Shown: piece after piece, positions 44,913 through 52,548 of the stretch
How positions within the stretch are numbered: the stretch's first letter is position 1
How the letters are laid out: each line of letters starts with the position of its first letter
Notes under the pieces: generated by a model
What the model saw: only the letters and a program-made list of their open reading frames with translations
Database searches by the model: none
What the model was told of the DNA's origin: nothing
Position numbers and translations under genes: made by a program
Origin: Streptomyces sp. HmicA12
Lineage (GTDB): Bacteria; Actinomycetota; Actinomycetes; Streptomycetales; Streptomycetaceae
DNA length: 64,000 bases
Assembly: GCF_000373565.1 (NCBI RefSeq)
Contig: NZ_KB891809.1
Span: 186,001-250,000 of the forward strand
Direction of reading: 5' to 3'

Positions 44913-45458
44913 CTACGCTGGTGGGGTGCCTTGGATGTTTGAGCCCTCTCGGTCGACAGGTAGAGGTTCGACGGGTGGAGGCGATCGCCGCATTAAGGTC
45001 GGGATGTTCAAGAATGTCAATCTAATTAGCTTCCCGAAGTTCTTCTCACCCAGCCTGTCATCGTGGCGAAGCTGAAACGCGCCAATCGTTCCAACCCCTA
45101 GAAGGGAGCCGACGATAACGATGGGTACAGACCACGGAGGTGCTAGGCGACTAACCACGACCGTGGTTGCTGATATCACCACCAGGGAGACAAGATAGAA
45201 CGATCCGCTGAGCCACGGGCCGCTTCGTCGGGGTTGCTGCGACGTTTCACGGTGTGCCCGCAGTACATCTTCAACTCGCGAACCGCTGATCTTTCGAACT
45301 CTTCCTCGTCTGTCGATTTTGACGTTGCAGCTTCCGGCGCCACAGACACCGCGTCGGTTCCGCTCAAGGGCCCGGTCCTCGCGATGGTGAGTAGCTCCAA
45401 GCTCATGCACGTGACAGAAGCGGGGTGACTCGTCGTCATTCGAGCGTCGCCAAGGCAT
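44913..45458 (-). CDS. Small membrane protein, start uncertain
   Basis: The C-terminal half is convincing: two membrane helices (SGSFYLVSLVVISATTVVVS and VPIVIVGSLLGVGTIGAFQL) followed by HDDRLGEKNFGKLIRLTFLN, a pattern I recall from small Streptomyces proteins. The N-terminal 75 residues are basic and low in structure. Another frame overlaps on the same strand (45176-45532), so a shorter start or an old frameshift is possible. GC is lower than in the element backbone, as for the ATPase gene. Confidence 0.5.
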   Translation of the reverse strand: MPWRRSNDDESPRFCHVHELGATHHREDRALERNRRGVCGAGSCNVKIDRRGRVRKISGSRVEDVLRAHRETSQQPRRSGPWLSGSFYLVSLVVISATTVVVSRLAPPWSVPIVIVGSLLGVGTIGAFQLRHDDRLGEKNFGKLIRLTFLNIPTLMRRSPPPVEPLPVDREGSNIQGTPPA

Positions 45459-46059
45459 AGGTCCATGGTGCCTAGTCCTTCGACACGGCGGACTGACATC
45501 GCAGATATTGCGTTGAGGTCCCTCCCGTTCAAGCCGGAGAACTCTCTCGGCCTTGGTGAACGTCAGGTGCCCCTCGTCCGCTTCTTGCAGCCTGCCAACT
45601 CATGGTCGTCTCGGTGAGTACCACCGTGAACATCGCACTCCCGCACATGCCTGCCGCCACTGTTCTCCCCCGCTCCCATCCCGTTCGCCGTCGACCCACA
45701 CGCCTGTGGAGCGGGCGTGGTTCATGGCGTCCAGGTGGAGCGCGCCACTGTACGAACGACCTGGACGCCATGGGCCGCGTCTGCTCGGCTCTGCCTGGGT
45801 CGACGGTGGACGGGATGGGAGCCCACCACGCTCACCACGATGAGCCCGCGGCCGGGAACGGCGCCCCCTCCCACCCGGTGCCGGCCGATCCCCCGCCGGA
45901 GGCATCATCTTGTGCCCACGAATAACGTCCCGTCCTTGCCCGCATGCACGCAGCGCGCCGCCGGGCGCGGCCAGCCGGGGCGCAGACAGGAGGCAGGCCG
46001 CGCCGCAAAGGCGGCGCGCGCCCGCGCCGTGCGCGGGCCTTGATGAAGTAGGGAAAGTT
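45459..46059. other. Gene-poor stretch with inverted repeat and GC-rich hairpins
   Basis: Several short frames occur on both strands, none with a ribosome site or recognisable features. A 14-bp inverted repeat (CATGGCGTCCAGGT at 45723-45736 and its complement at 45759-45772) surrounds a 22-base loop. Further right two hairpins follow each other: CGCGCCGC-AAAG-GCGGCGCG (45999-46018) and GCCCGCGC-CGT-GCGCGGGC (46020-46038). The last two could terminate the Nudix gene or be structured element DNA. Confidence 0.5.
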
Positions 46060-46515
46060 CTATCGCGCTGGGGTCAGGTGTTTGCCGTCATGGCTCCGCA
46101 CATGAGGGCCAGCCCCATCCAGGGCGTCCAAGAGCCGGATCGAGTAGACCTCGGCCATGTACTGCGTGACCTCGTCGGGCGTCAGCCACTCAACTGCCGT
46201 CGACTCGCTCGACGTTCGCTCGATACCGCCCGCGGGCTTGCAGCGGAACACCAGGGCGACGACGCCGCGGGTCGTGTTCTTGTAGACGCCGGTCAGCTCG
46301 TCCACCTCGACGTGGATGCCTGTCTCTTCCCAGACCTCGCGGCGTACGCCAGCCTCTGGGGTCTCTTCGAGTTCGAGCACGCCGCCCGGGAGTTCCCAGT
46401 GGCCGTTGTCTGCGCGGCGGATCGCCAGCAGTCGGCCGTCATCGCGGACCACTACTCCGGCTACGGACACGGAGTGCAGGGGCGTTGACTGGCCTTCCTG
46501 GGCGCTGTTACTCAT
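46060..46515 (-). CDS. pif: Nudix hydrolase, Pif-type transfer-immunity protein
   Basis: A 151-residue Nudix protein. The Nudix box is complete at about residues 42-64 (GGVLELEETP, then EAGVRREVWEETGI), with the domain start VSVAGVVVRDDGRLLAIRRA. In pSAM2 the Pif protein next to korSA carries a Nudix motif and blocks redundant transfer into cells already carrying the element. The same position, divergent from the KorSA-type gene, supports that role here. ATG 46515 is used; ATG 46527 is an in-frame alternative. A KorSA-like operator overlaps the start, so expression is probably co-repressed. Confidence 0.8.
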   Translation of the reverse strand: MSNSAQEGQSTPLHSVSVAGVVVRDDGRLLAIRRADNGHWELPGGVLELEETPEAGVRREVWEETGIHVEVDELTGVYKNTTRGVVALVFRCKPAGGIERTSSESTAVEWLTPDEVTQYMAEVYSIRLLDALDGAGPHVRSHDGKHLTPAR

Positions 46516-46525
46516 GTACAGGAGC
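46510..46525. promoter_or_regulatory. KorSA-type operator between pif and korSA
   Basis: ACTCATGTACAGGAGC differs at two positions from the perfect palindrome found upstream of the tra operon (47414-47429). It covers the pif start codon and lies 21 bp upstream of korSA, suiting control of both genes. Confidence 0.65.
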
Positions 46526-46545
46526 ATAGGAGGAAGAGAAGGACT

Positions 46546-47325
46546 ATGGGAACTGCAGCAGGAGAGGGGAGGGCCGTACCTCGGTACGTGCAGATCGCTG
46601 ACGACATCGTTCAGCAGATCAGGGGCGGAGTCCTCAAGCCCGGAGACATGGTGCCGAGCGAGTCGGAGTTGGTCGACCGCTACAACGTCTCGGGCGGCAC
46701 GATCCGTAAGGCCATGGTCGAGGTACGGGCCAGTGGGCTCGTGGAGACCCGGCACGGCAAGGGCTCGATCGTGAAGGACCGGCCACCCGTGCGGCATCGC
46801 TCCTCCGATCGCTTCCACCGGTCGCACCGCCAAGGCGGTAAGGCCGCCTACCTCGCCGAGTCCGCACAGTCCGGCGCCACGGCAAAGGTCAGCGTTCTCT
46901 ACATCGGGCCCATGGAGGCCCCGGAGGATGCGGCCGAGCGACTCGGGGTTGCATCCGGCACTCAGGTCCTCGCGCGTCGGCGCCTCTACTTCCGCAACGG
47001 CACCCCGGTCGAGACGGCTTCTTCGTACCTCCCGTGGGACGTCGTGAAGGACATCCCCGAGCTGTTCGCCGAGAACCCCGGCGGTGGCGGCATCTACGCC
47101 CGACTCGAAGACCACGGGCACGAGTTCGCCGAGTTCGTCGAGACGCTGCAAGCGCGGCCGGCCTCCAAGGCGGAGGCGTCCGAGCTAGCGCTGAGTCCCG
47201 GTGCGCCCGTGGTTCACCTGATCCGTGAGGCCCGTACGACCGAAGGCCGCGTGGTCGAGGTGTGCGACACCCTCATGGCCGCTGACCAGTTCGTTTTCGA
47301 GTACCGGATCCCCGCCACCGACTGA
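46546..47325 (+). CDS. korSA: KorSA-type GntR/UTRA repressor of element transfer
   Basis: A 259-residue GntR-HutC regulator. The winged helix spans about 12-80 (KPGDMVPSESELVDRYNVSG, GLVETRHGKGSIV) and the UTRA domain about 105-255 (GTQVLARRRLYFRNGTPVET, GAPVVHLIREARTTEGRVVE). In pSAM2, KorSA keeps replication and transfer genes silent. Here matching operators lie upstream of itself/pif and of the tra operon, giving a ready repression circuit. The ribosome site GAAGGA precedes ATG 46546. Confidence 0.85.
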   Translation: MGTAAGEGRAVPRYVQIADDIVQQIRGGVLKPGDMVPSESELVDRYNVSGGTIRKAMVEVRASGLVETRHGKGSIVKDRPPVRHRSSDRFHRSHRQGGKAAYLAESAQSGATAKVSVLYIGPMEAPEDAAERLGVASGTQVLARRRLYFRNGTPVETASSYLPWDVVKDIPELFAENPGGGGIYARLEDHGHEFAEFVETLQARPASKAEASELALSPGAPVVHLIREARTTEGRVVEVCDTLMAADQFVFEYRIPATD

Positions 47326-47377
47326 CGCCCGCTCAACTCCTCGCAGCCCGCCGTGACTTATCTGTCGCGGCGGGTTG

Positions 47378-47456
47378 ACTCATGTATAGGAGTGATGCAC
47401 TCTTCTTCATGTCACTCATGTACATGAGTGACGGAGCTCAGCCCCTACATAGGAGT
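47378..47456. promoter_or_regulatory. KorSA-type operator cluster upstream of the tra operon
   Basis: Three related sites precede the gene at 47465: ACTCATGTATAGGAGT (47378-47393), the perfect 16-bp palindrome ACTCATGTACATGAGT (47414-47429) and a half site CTACATAGGAGT (about 47445-47456). The first two start 36 bp apart. They fit cooperative repression by the KorSA-type protein. Confidence 0.7.
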
Positions 47457-47464
47457 GGTTCGCT

Positions 47465-47818
47465 GTGCGTCAGATCCCCGTCGACACCTCCACCGCCACC
47501 GTGATGGTCGCCAAGACCCCGCAGATCAAGATCAAGGACCGCCGGACCGGCGAGATCGCCCTGGACACCGACGGCGGCAAGTTGATGACCGTGGACGTGA
47601 TGTTCGCGGCCAACGACGAGGTGGAGATTCTGTCCGTCACCGTCCCCGAGACCGGCGTCTCCGACGAGCTGACCATGGGCACCCCGGTCGCGCTCACCGG
47701 CCTGATCGCCCGCCCGTGGGAGAACGAGTTCAACGGGCAGAAGCGGCACGGCATCGCCTTCCGCGCCGTCGCCGTCACCTCGCTGGTCGTCGGCGCAGCC
47801 CAGACCAAGGCAGCCTGA
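47465..47818 (+). CDS. Regulatory protein of the SCO3933 type, first gene of the transfer operon
   Basis: A 117-residue beta-rich protein (VDTSTATVMVAKTPQIKIKD, VDVMFAANDEVEILSVTVPE, ALTGLIARPWENEFNGQKRH). This family is found immediately before the FtsK-like transfer gene in AICEs and is described as a regulatory protein. GTG 47465 follows AGGAGTG. It ends two bases before tra. Confidence 0.75.
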   Translation: MRQIPVDTSTATVMVAKTPQIKIKDRRTGEIALDTDGGKLMTVDVMFAANDEVEILSVTVPETGVSDELTMGTPVALTGLIARPWENEFNGQKRHGIAFRAVAVTSLVVGAAQTKAA

Positions 47819-47820
47819 TC

Positions 47821-49188
47821 ATGGGCGAGTTCATCGTCATCGCGCTCGTGGTGGTGGCCGTCGCCGCAGGTCTTCTGCGGTGGCGGCGCCCCGCCTGGTA
47901 CTGGCTCTGCTTCGGCGCCGTGCTCGCGTCACTGCGGCTCCTGGTCCGCTACACCTCCGTCATGGAGGCCTGCGGGCTCACGGTCCCGCCCTCGCGCTGG
48001 CGCCTCGCACTTGCCCGGATGGCCAACCGGCCCGTTCCAGAGTCGCGCTCGCCGCGCATCCTGCGCCTGCGCCCCACCCGGACCGGCCTTGTCTTACGGC
48101 TCAAGCTCCGCCCCGGCCAGGACGCCTTCGACTTCTCCGCCGCCACTGATCGGCTGCGCCACTCCTTCGGGATGCACGGCGTCAGTTCGCGCGAACTCCG
48201 CTCTGGTGTCGTCGAGTTGAGAATGACCGGCTACGACGTTCTCCAGCGGGTGCAGATGCCCGCCCCCAGCGCCTCCGCAAGTACGTCACCGCTCCGTGTG
48301 CCAGTCGCCCTGCGTGAGGACGGAGCGATCCACTACCGCGACTACCGCGCCGTTCCGCACGGCCTGACCCTCGGCGCCACCGAGTCCGGCAAGTCCGTCT
48401 ACCAGCGCAATCTGGTCTGCGGCCTCGCACCGCTCGACGTCGCCCTGGTCGGCATCGACTGCAAGCAGGGCGTCGAACTCTTCCCGCTCGCCCGCCGGTT
48501 CTCGGCACTGGCCGACAACCCGGACACCGCACTCGACCTCCTCGAAGCGCTCGTTGCCCACATGGCCGACGTCTACCAACTCATCCGCGCCGAACAGCGC
48601 ATCAGCGTTGCTGTCCCGGATGCGGAGATCGCCGCCGATATCTGGGACCTGCCCGCCGACCTGCGACCGACCCCGGTCGTCGTCCTGGTCGACGAGGTCG
48701 CCGAACTCGCCCTCTTCGCCACCAAGGACGAGGAGAAGCGCCGCGACCGCATCATCACCGCCCTGGTCCGCCTCGCCCAGCTCGGCCGCGCGGCCGGCAT
48801 CTACCTGGAGATCTGCGGCCAGCGCTTCGGCTCCGAACTCGGCAAGGGCATCACCATGCTCCGCGCCCAGCTCACCGGCCGCACCGCCCACCGCGTTAAC
48901 GACGAGACCAGCGCCAACATGGCCTTCGGCGACATCTCCCCGGACGCCGTCCTCGCCGCCATCCAGATCTCACCCGATACCCCCGGCATCGCCGTCGCCG
49001 GTGACTCAACCGGCGGCTGGGCCCGCATCCGTGCCCCGCACACCTCGCTGCGCGACGCCGTGAACCTCTGCAACGCCCACGCCGACCGCACCCCGGACCT
49101 GCCCGCGCTCGCCGCCTTCCGGCCCGCCGTCGCCGCGTTCTCCCCGGCCACTGTGTCGCTCTCCAAGGCCGCACCAGTCACGGCCTGA
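47821..49188 (+). CDS. traSA: FtsK/SpoIIIE-type conjugal DNA translocase
   Basis: A 455-residue hexameric-type translocase that moves double-stranded DNA between mycelia, the sole essential transfer protein of these elements. An N-terminal membrane helix (EFIVIALVVVAVAAGLL) and second hydrophobic stretch are followed by the ATPase domain with Walker A GATESGKSV (about 188) and Walker B VVVLVDEVAEL (about 288). The C-terminal end is proline/alanine-rich. ATG 47821 is chosen because the frame upstream of it lies inside the preceding gene. Confidence 0.92.
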   Translation: MGEFIVIALVVVAVAAGLLRWRRPAWYWLCFGAVLASLRLLVRYTSVMEACGLTVPPSRWRLALARMANRPVPESRSPRILRLRPTRTGLVLRLKLRPGQDAFDFSAATDRLRHSFGMHGVSSRELRSGVVELRMTGYDVLQRVQMPAPSASASTSPLRVPVALREDGAIHYRDYRAVPHGLTLGATESGKSVYQRNLVCGLAPLDVALVGIDCKQGVELFPLARRFSALADNPDTALDLLEALVAHMADVYQLIRAEQRISVAVPDAEIAADIWDLPADLRPTPVVVLVDEVAELALFATKDEEKRRDRIITALVRLAQLGRAAGIYLEICGQRFGSELGKGITMLRAQLTGRTAHRVNDETSANMAFGDISPDAVLAAIQISPDTPGIAVAGDSTGGWARIRAPHTSLRDAVNLCNAHADRTPDLPALAAFRPAVAAFSPATVSLSKAAPVTA

Positions 49189-49267
49189 CTCCCTCCGCTC
49201 CACGGTCGGCGCGACCGCCGCGCGCCAGCTCTATACCCCTCCCATGCCGAAATCAGGAGGCCAACCC

Positions 49268-49453
49268 ATGGACGCCAACGAGGACTTCGATCGCACCATC
49301 GCACTCCTTGAGGCGCTGGATCTGTACGAGCGGCGCTACGCGGCCGACATGGCGTTCATCGCCATCGTGGCCCCCGCACTCGCCTTGTCCCTCCCGATCG
49401 GTGCCCTGCCGCCCATGATGTACGGCGACGGCGACGACCCCTCCGAGCGCTGA
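49268..49453 (+). CDS. Small membrane protein, spread-associated
   Basis: A 61-residue protein starts at ATG 49268 behind AGGAGG; an upstream ATG at 49244 lacks a ribosome site. It has an acidic N-terminus (DANEDFDRTIALLEALD) and one membrane helix (MAFIAIVAPALALSLPIGAL). It lies between tra and the DUF2637 spread gene and is probably part of the spd set. Confidence 0.65.
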   Translation: MDANEDFDRTIALLEALDLYERRYAADMAFIAIVAPALALSLPIGALPPMMYGDGDDPSER

Positions 49454-49456
49454 GCC

Positions 49457-50137
49457 GTGACAGCCCGCACCGCTCTCCGCCCGGACGCCGTTCTCGTCCA
49501 GGCCGTCATCGCCGGAGCCCTCTCCTTCGCTCATCTCCACGATCTGGCCGCTGCTGCCGGACAGGACGGCTGGAAGGCATGGGCCTACCCGGTCAGCGTC
49601 GACCTGCTCCTGGTCGCCGCTTGGCGCCGACTCCGTGCCGATCGCCGCTCCCGGCTCGCCTGGTGCTGGTTCGCCGTCGCGCTGTTCGCGTCGCTCGGCG
49701 CCAACGTCGCCACCGCCGGACTCCTCGATGTCGAGCACCCGCCTACTTGGCTCCGGATCGGCGTCGCCGGGTGGCCCGCGATCGCCTTCCTCGGCGGCAC
49801 GCTCCTCGCTCACACCAGCGCACCGACACCCACGGCGCCGGTCGACTCGGCTCCCCCGGTTGCCCCCGAGCCCGAACCCGAGAGCCAGGAGCCGACACCT
49901 CAGAGCCCGGAGATTGTCGAGCCTCCAGCCCGCGAGGAATCCCCGGCCCTCCCGGCTGCCACCGAGCCCGCGGCTCCGACCACCCCCACTGTCCCGGCCG
50001 CCCTCGTCGCCCATGCCCGCAAGCTCGCCGCCGACCACCAGACCCGCACCGGCACCGCGATCGATACCGACACCCTGCGCGCCCGCCTCGGCGTTCCGCC
50101 CCAACTGGCCGACGCTATCGCCGCCCAACTCACCTGA
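49457..50137 (+). CDS. DUF2637 spread protein
   Basis: A 226-residue protein. The N-terminal half has four hydrophobic helices with the DUF2637 pattern (AGALSFAHLHDLAAAAGQDG, AYPVSVDLLLVAAWRRLRAD, LGANVATAGL). The C-terminal half is a Pro/Glu/Ala-rich linker and a short helical domain (ALVAHARKLAADHQTRTGTA, LRARLGVPPQLADAI). DUF2637 proteins assist intramycelial spread of AICEs. It starts at GTG 49457. Confidence 0.85.
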   Translation: MTARTALRPDAVLVQAVIAGALSFAHLHDLAAAAGQDGWKAWAYPVSVDLLLVAAWRRLRADRRSRLAWCWFAVALFASLGANVATAGLLDVEHPPTWLRIGVAGWPAIAFLGGTLLAHTSAPTPTAPVDSAPPVAPEPEPESQEPTPQSPEIVEPPAREESPALPAATEPAAPTTPTVPAALVAHARKLAADHQTRTGTAIDTDTLRARLGVPPQLADAIAAQLT

Positions 50138-50155
50138 CCTGAAGGGAGACCCACC

Positions 50156-50347
50156 GTGCCCGCCCACGACCACTTCCACTCGGTGATGCAGATCGGTCCG
50201 GTCCAGATCGGCACCTACCGCGACCGTCGCGGCCACACCAAGCACGCCGCCGTGTGCACCGCCGACCGCTGCGGCTGGTCCTCGGACTACTCCAGCCAGT
50301 CCGCCGCCCAACTCGCTGCCCGCACCCACCGCTGCAAGGTCCGCTGA
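50156..50347 (+). CDS. Mobile element transfer protein (small, zinc-finger-like)
   Basis: A 63-residue protein with the pattern VMQIGPVQIGTYRDRRGHTK, then CTADRCGW and a terminal HRC motif that together could bind zinc. This small family is annotated as mobile element transfer protein in AICEs. It starts at GTG 50156 after AAGGGAG. Confidence 0.75.
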   Translation: MPAHDHFHSVMQIGPVQIGTYRDRRGHTKHAAVCTADRCGWSSDYSSQSAAQLAARTHRCKVR

Positions 50348-50356
50348 GGAGCACCC

Positions 50357-50512
50357 ATGGACGTCCCGCTCTGGTTCTTCGTCGCCTGCGTCGGCCTGGT
50401 CGGCATCAAGCTCATCCGCCCGCCCTGGTGGCTCGTCGCCCTCCTGCTCCTCGGCGGCTACCTCCTCGCCGACAGCCTCCTGGCCCCGGTCATCAACACC
50501 GCCGTCAAGTAA
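50357..50512 (+). CDS. Small double-helix membrane protein of the spread cluster
   Basis: A 51-residue protein with two hydrophobic helices (VPLWFFVACVGLVGIKLI, WWLVALLLLGGYLLADSLLA). GGAG precedes ATG 50357. Tiny membrane proteins of this kind belong to spd operons. Confidence 0.7.
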   Translation: MDVPLWFFVACVGLVGIKLIRPPWWLVALLLLGGYLLADSLLAPVINTAVK

Positions 50513-50538
50513 CCACCCATCGAAGGGAGAACGCCCCG

Positions 50539-50859
50539 ATGCTGCTGCGCCCCAAGGTCCCGGCCATGCCCGCCCCGACCGGCCAGATCACCCCGCCCGC
50601 CGTCATCGAACCGACCACCATCACGCAGTCTGCCGCCCCGGTGCCCACGCCGACCGCCGCGCCAGCCTCGACCCGTCCCACGATTCAGCTCACGTCCGGC
50701 GGCCTGATCACCCTCATCGTCGGCGGCACGACCGTCGTCCTGGTCCTGGGCGCCGTGCTGGTCTCACTGCTCCTGGCGGTCGCCATCACCGCCGGATCGA
50801 CGGCCATCACCGCGCTCGTCATCCGCTCGCTCATGAACAGCGACGCCAAGCGCCGCTGA
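50539..50859 (+). CDS. SpdD-like spread protein
   Basis: A 106-residue protein: a proline/threonine-rich first half (MPAPTGQITPPAVIEPTTIT), then a long hydrophobic region with two helices (LITLIVGGTTVVLVLGAVLV, LLLAVAITAGSTAITALVIR) and a short basic end. This matches SpdD-type proteins next to the replication gene. GAAGGGAG precedes ATG 50539. Confidence 0.75.
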   Translation: MLLRPKVPAMPAPTGQITPPAVIEPTTITQSAAPVPTPTAAPASTRPTIQLTSGGLITLIVGGTTVVLVLGAVLVSLLLAVAITAGSTAITALVIRSLMNSDAKRR

Positions 50860-50947
50860 CCGGTCCCCGGGCGGCCTGATACCGCCAAGCATCCACCGCC
50901 CGGGAGCCGTGCCCCCACCGATCCAAGAACCGGAAGGAAGCACCAGC

Positions 50948-52348
50948 ATGGCCCACCGGACCCGCTCTCCGCACACGAGGGCGCCCGAGCCTGACGCACT
51001 GCTCGACCCGACCACCCTCAGCGACCTGCTGAGGGTGGCTTCGGCCTCCGACTTCGACCGCTGGCAGGACCAGATCCACCGCACCGGCGGCTGCTCCGAC
51101 CCCATCCACCTCACCGGCTGGGCCCTCACCAAGGACAAGACCACCGGCGAGACGCTGCACCACTACTCCACCGAGACCGAACCCGGCGGCCGACTCCGCC
51201 TCGCCTGCGGCAACCGCCGCGCCTCCCGCTGTCCCTCCTGCGCGTGGACCTACGCGGGCGACACCTACCACCTCATCCGCGCGGGTCTGGCCGGAGACGA
51301 CCACCGGGACGTCCCCTCCACGGTCCGCGACCACCCTCGCGTCTTCGCCACCCTCACCGCCCCGTCCTTCGGCCCGGTCCACAACCGCCCCGACCGAGGT
51401 GCCTGCCGCTGCGGCACCCGGCACGCCTCGGACGACCCGGCGCTCGGCACGGCGCTCGACCCGACCACGTACGACTACGCCGCCGCCGTCCTTTTCAACA
51501 ACCACGCGGGCGACCTGTGGATGCGCTTCACGACCCGCCTCCGCCGCGAGATCGCCGCCCGCGCCGGCCTCTCCCAACGAGAGCTCAAGGAATCGGCCCG
51601 CCTCTCGTACGGCAAGGTCGCCGAGTTCCAGAAGCGCGGTGCCCTGCACTTCCACGCCGTAATCCGCATAGACGGCCCGGACGGCCCCGAGACCCCTCCG
51701 CCGTCCTGGGCCACGGTCACGCTTCTCACCGACGCGATCCACGCAGCTGCTTCGCACGGCTACACCTCCGTGTCCGTCCCGGCCGCCGACGAGGAACCGG
51801 CCCGCACTTTCCGCTGGGGCACCCAACTCGACGTACGCCCCGTCAAGGCCTTCGGAGACGGCTCCGACGTCACTGAACAGGCCGTCGCCTCCTACGTCGC
51901 CAAATACGCCACCAAGGCTGCCGAGAACACCGGCACCCTCGACCGCCGCATCGGCGAACTCTCCGAACTCGACCGCCACCAGGTCCCCGACCACACCCGC
52001 CGCCTGATCGGAACCTGCAAGCACCTCGACGCGCTCTACCCGAACCGGCGCCTCTGGGCCTGGGCTCACATGCTCGGCTTCCGGGGCCACTTCTCCTCGA
52101 AGTCCCGCCGCTACTCGACCACCCTCGGCGAACTCCGCCAGGCCCGCGCCGACTTCCGCGCCGCCCAAGAACGCGAAGTCCTCGGCACGCCCGACTTCGA
52201 GCCGGACACCGTCCTCGTCCTGGCCGACTGGCAATACGCCGGTCACGGCCACACCCCCGGCGAATCAGCCCTCGCCGCCACCATCGCCCACGACCTCCAA
52301 CTCAACCGAGAGACCGCCCGCGAAGCCCTGCTCAGCGAGAGGAGCTGA
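50948..52348 (+). CDS. repSA: Rolling-circle (HUH) replication initiator, RepSA type
   Basis: A 466-residue initiator. A cysteine-rich segment (CGNRRASRCPSCAWTYAGDT, about 80) is followed by the HUH metal motif in KRGALHFHAVIRIDG (about 232-245) and the catalytic tyrosine region EQAVASYVAKYATKAAE (about 310-326). These are the features of AICE RepSA proteins, which nick at the double-strand origin and drive rolling-circle replication after excision. ATG 50948 follows GGAAGGAAG. The origin itself was not identified. Confidence 0.9.
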   Translation: MAHRTRSPHTRAPEPDALLDPTTLSDLLRVASASDFDRWQDQIHRTGGCSDPIHLTGWALTKDKTTGETLHHYSTETEPGGRLRLACGNRRASRCPSCAWTYAGDTYHLIRAGLAGDDHRDVPSTVRDHPRVFATLTAPSFGPVHNRPDRGACRCGTRHASDDPALGTALDPTTYDYAAAVLFNNHAGDLWMRFTTRLRREIAARAGLSQRELKESARLSYGKVAEFQKRGALHFHAVIRIDGPDGPETPPPSWATVTLLTDAIHAAASHGYTSVSVPAADEEPARTFRWGTQLDVRPVKAFGDGSDVTEQAVASYVAKYATKAAENTGTLDRRIGELSELDRHQVPDHTRRLIGTCKHLDALYPNRRLWAWAHMLGFRGHFSSKSRRYSTTLGELRQARADFRAAQEREVLGTPDFEPDTVLVLADWQYAGHGHTPGESALAATIAHDLQLNRETAREALLSERS

Positions 52349-52350
52349 CC

Positions 52351-52548
52351 ATGTCCTCGGAACTGCCGAACCGCTTCCTGACCCCCGAGGACCTGGTGGA
52401 GATGTTCGACCTCCCCAGCGTCGAGACGGTCTACCAGTGGCGGCGCAAGCGGACTGGCCCGCGCGGCTTCCGGGTCGGCCGGCACCTGCGCTTCGACCCC
52501 AACGACGTACGGGCCTGGGTGAACACCCAACTGACTGAGGCTGCCTGA
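52351..52548 (+). CDS. xis: Excisionase, MerR-like helix-turn-helix
   Basis: A 65-residue DNA-binding protein with LTPEDLVEMFDLPSVETVYQ, WRRKRTGPRGFRVGRHLRF and VRAWVN, the standard excisionase fold that bends att DNA and directs the integrase to excision. It starts two bases after repSA and overlaps int by one base (TGATG). Confidence 0.9.
   Translation: MSSELPNRFLTPEDLVEMFDLPSVETVYQWRRKRTGPRGFRVGRHLRFDPNDVRAWVNTQLTEAA

Noticed and set aside
45602..45925. 107-codon plus-strand frame in the gene-poor part of the element
   Set aside because: Several competing frames on both strands, no ribosome site, and it spans the inverted repeat.
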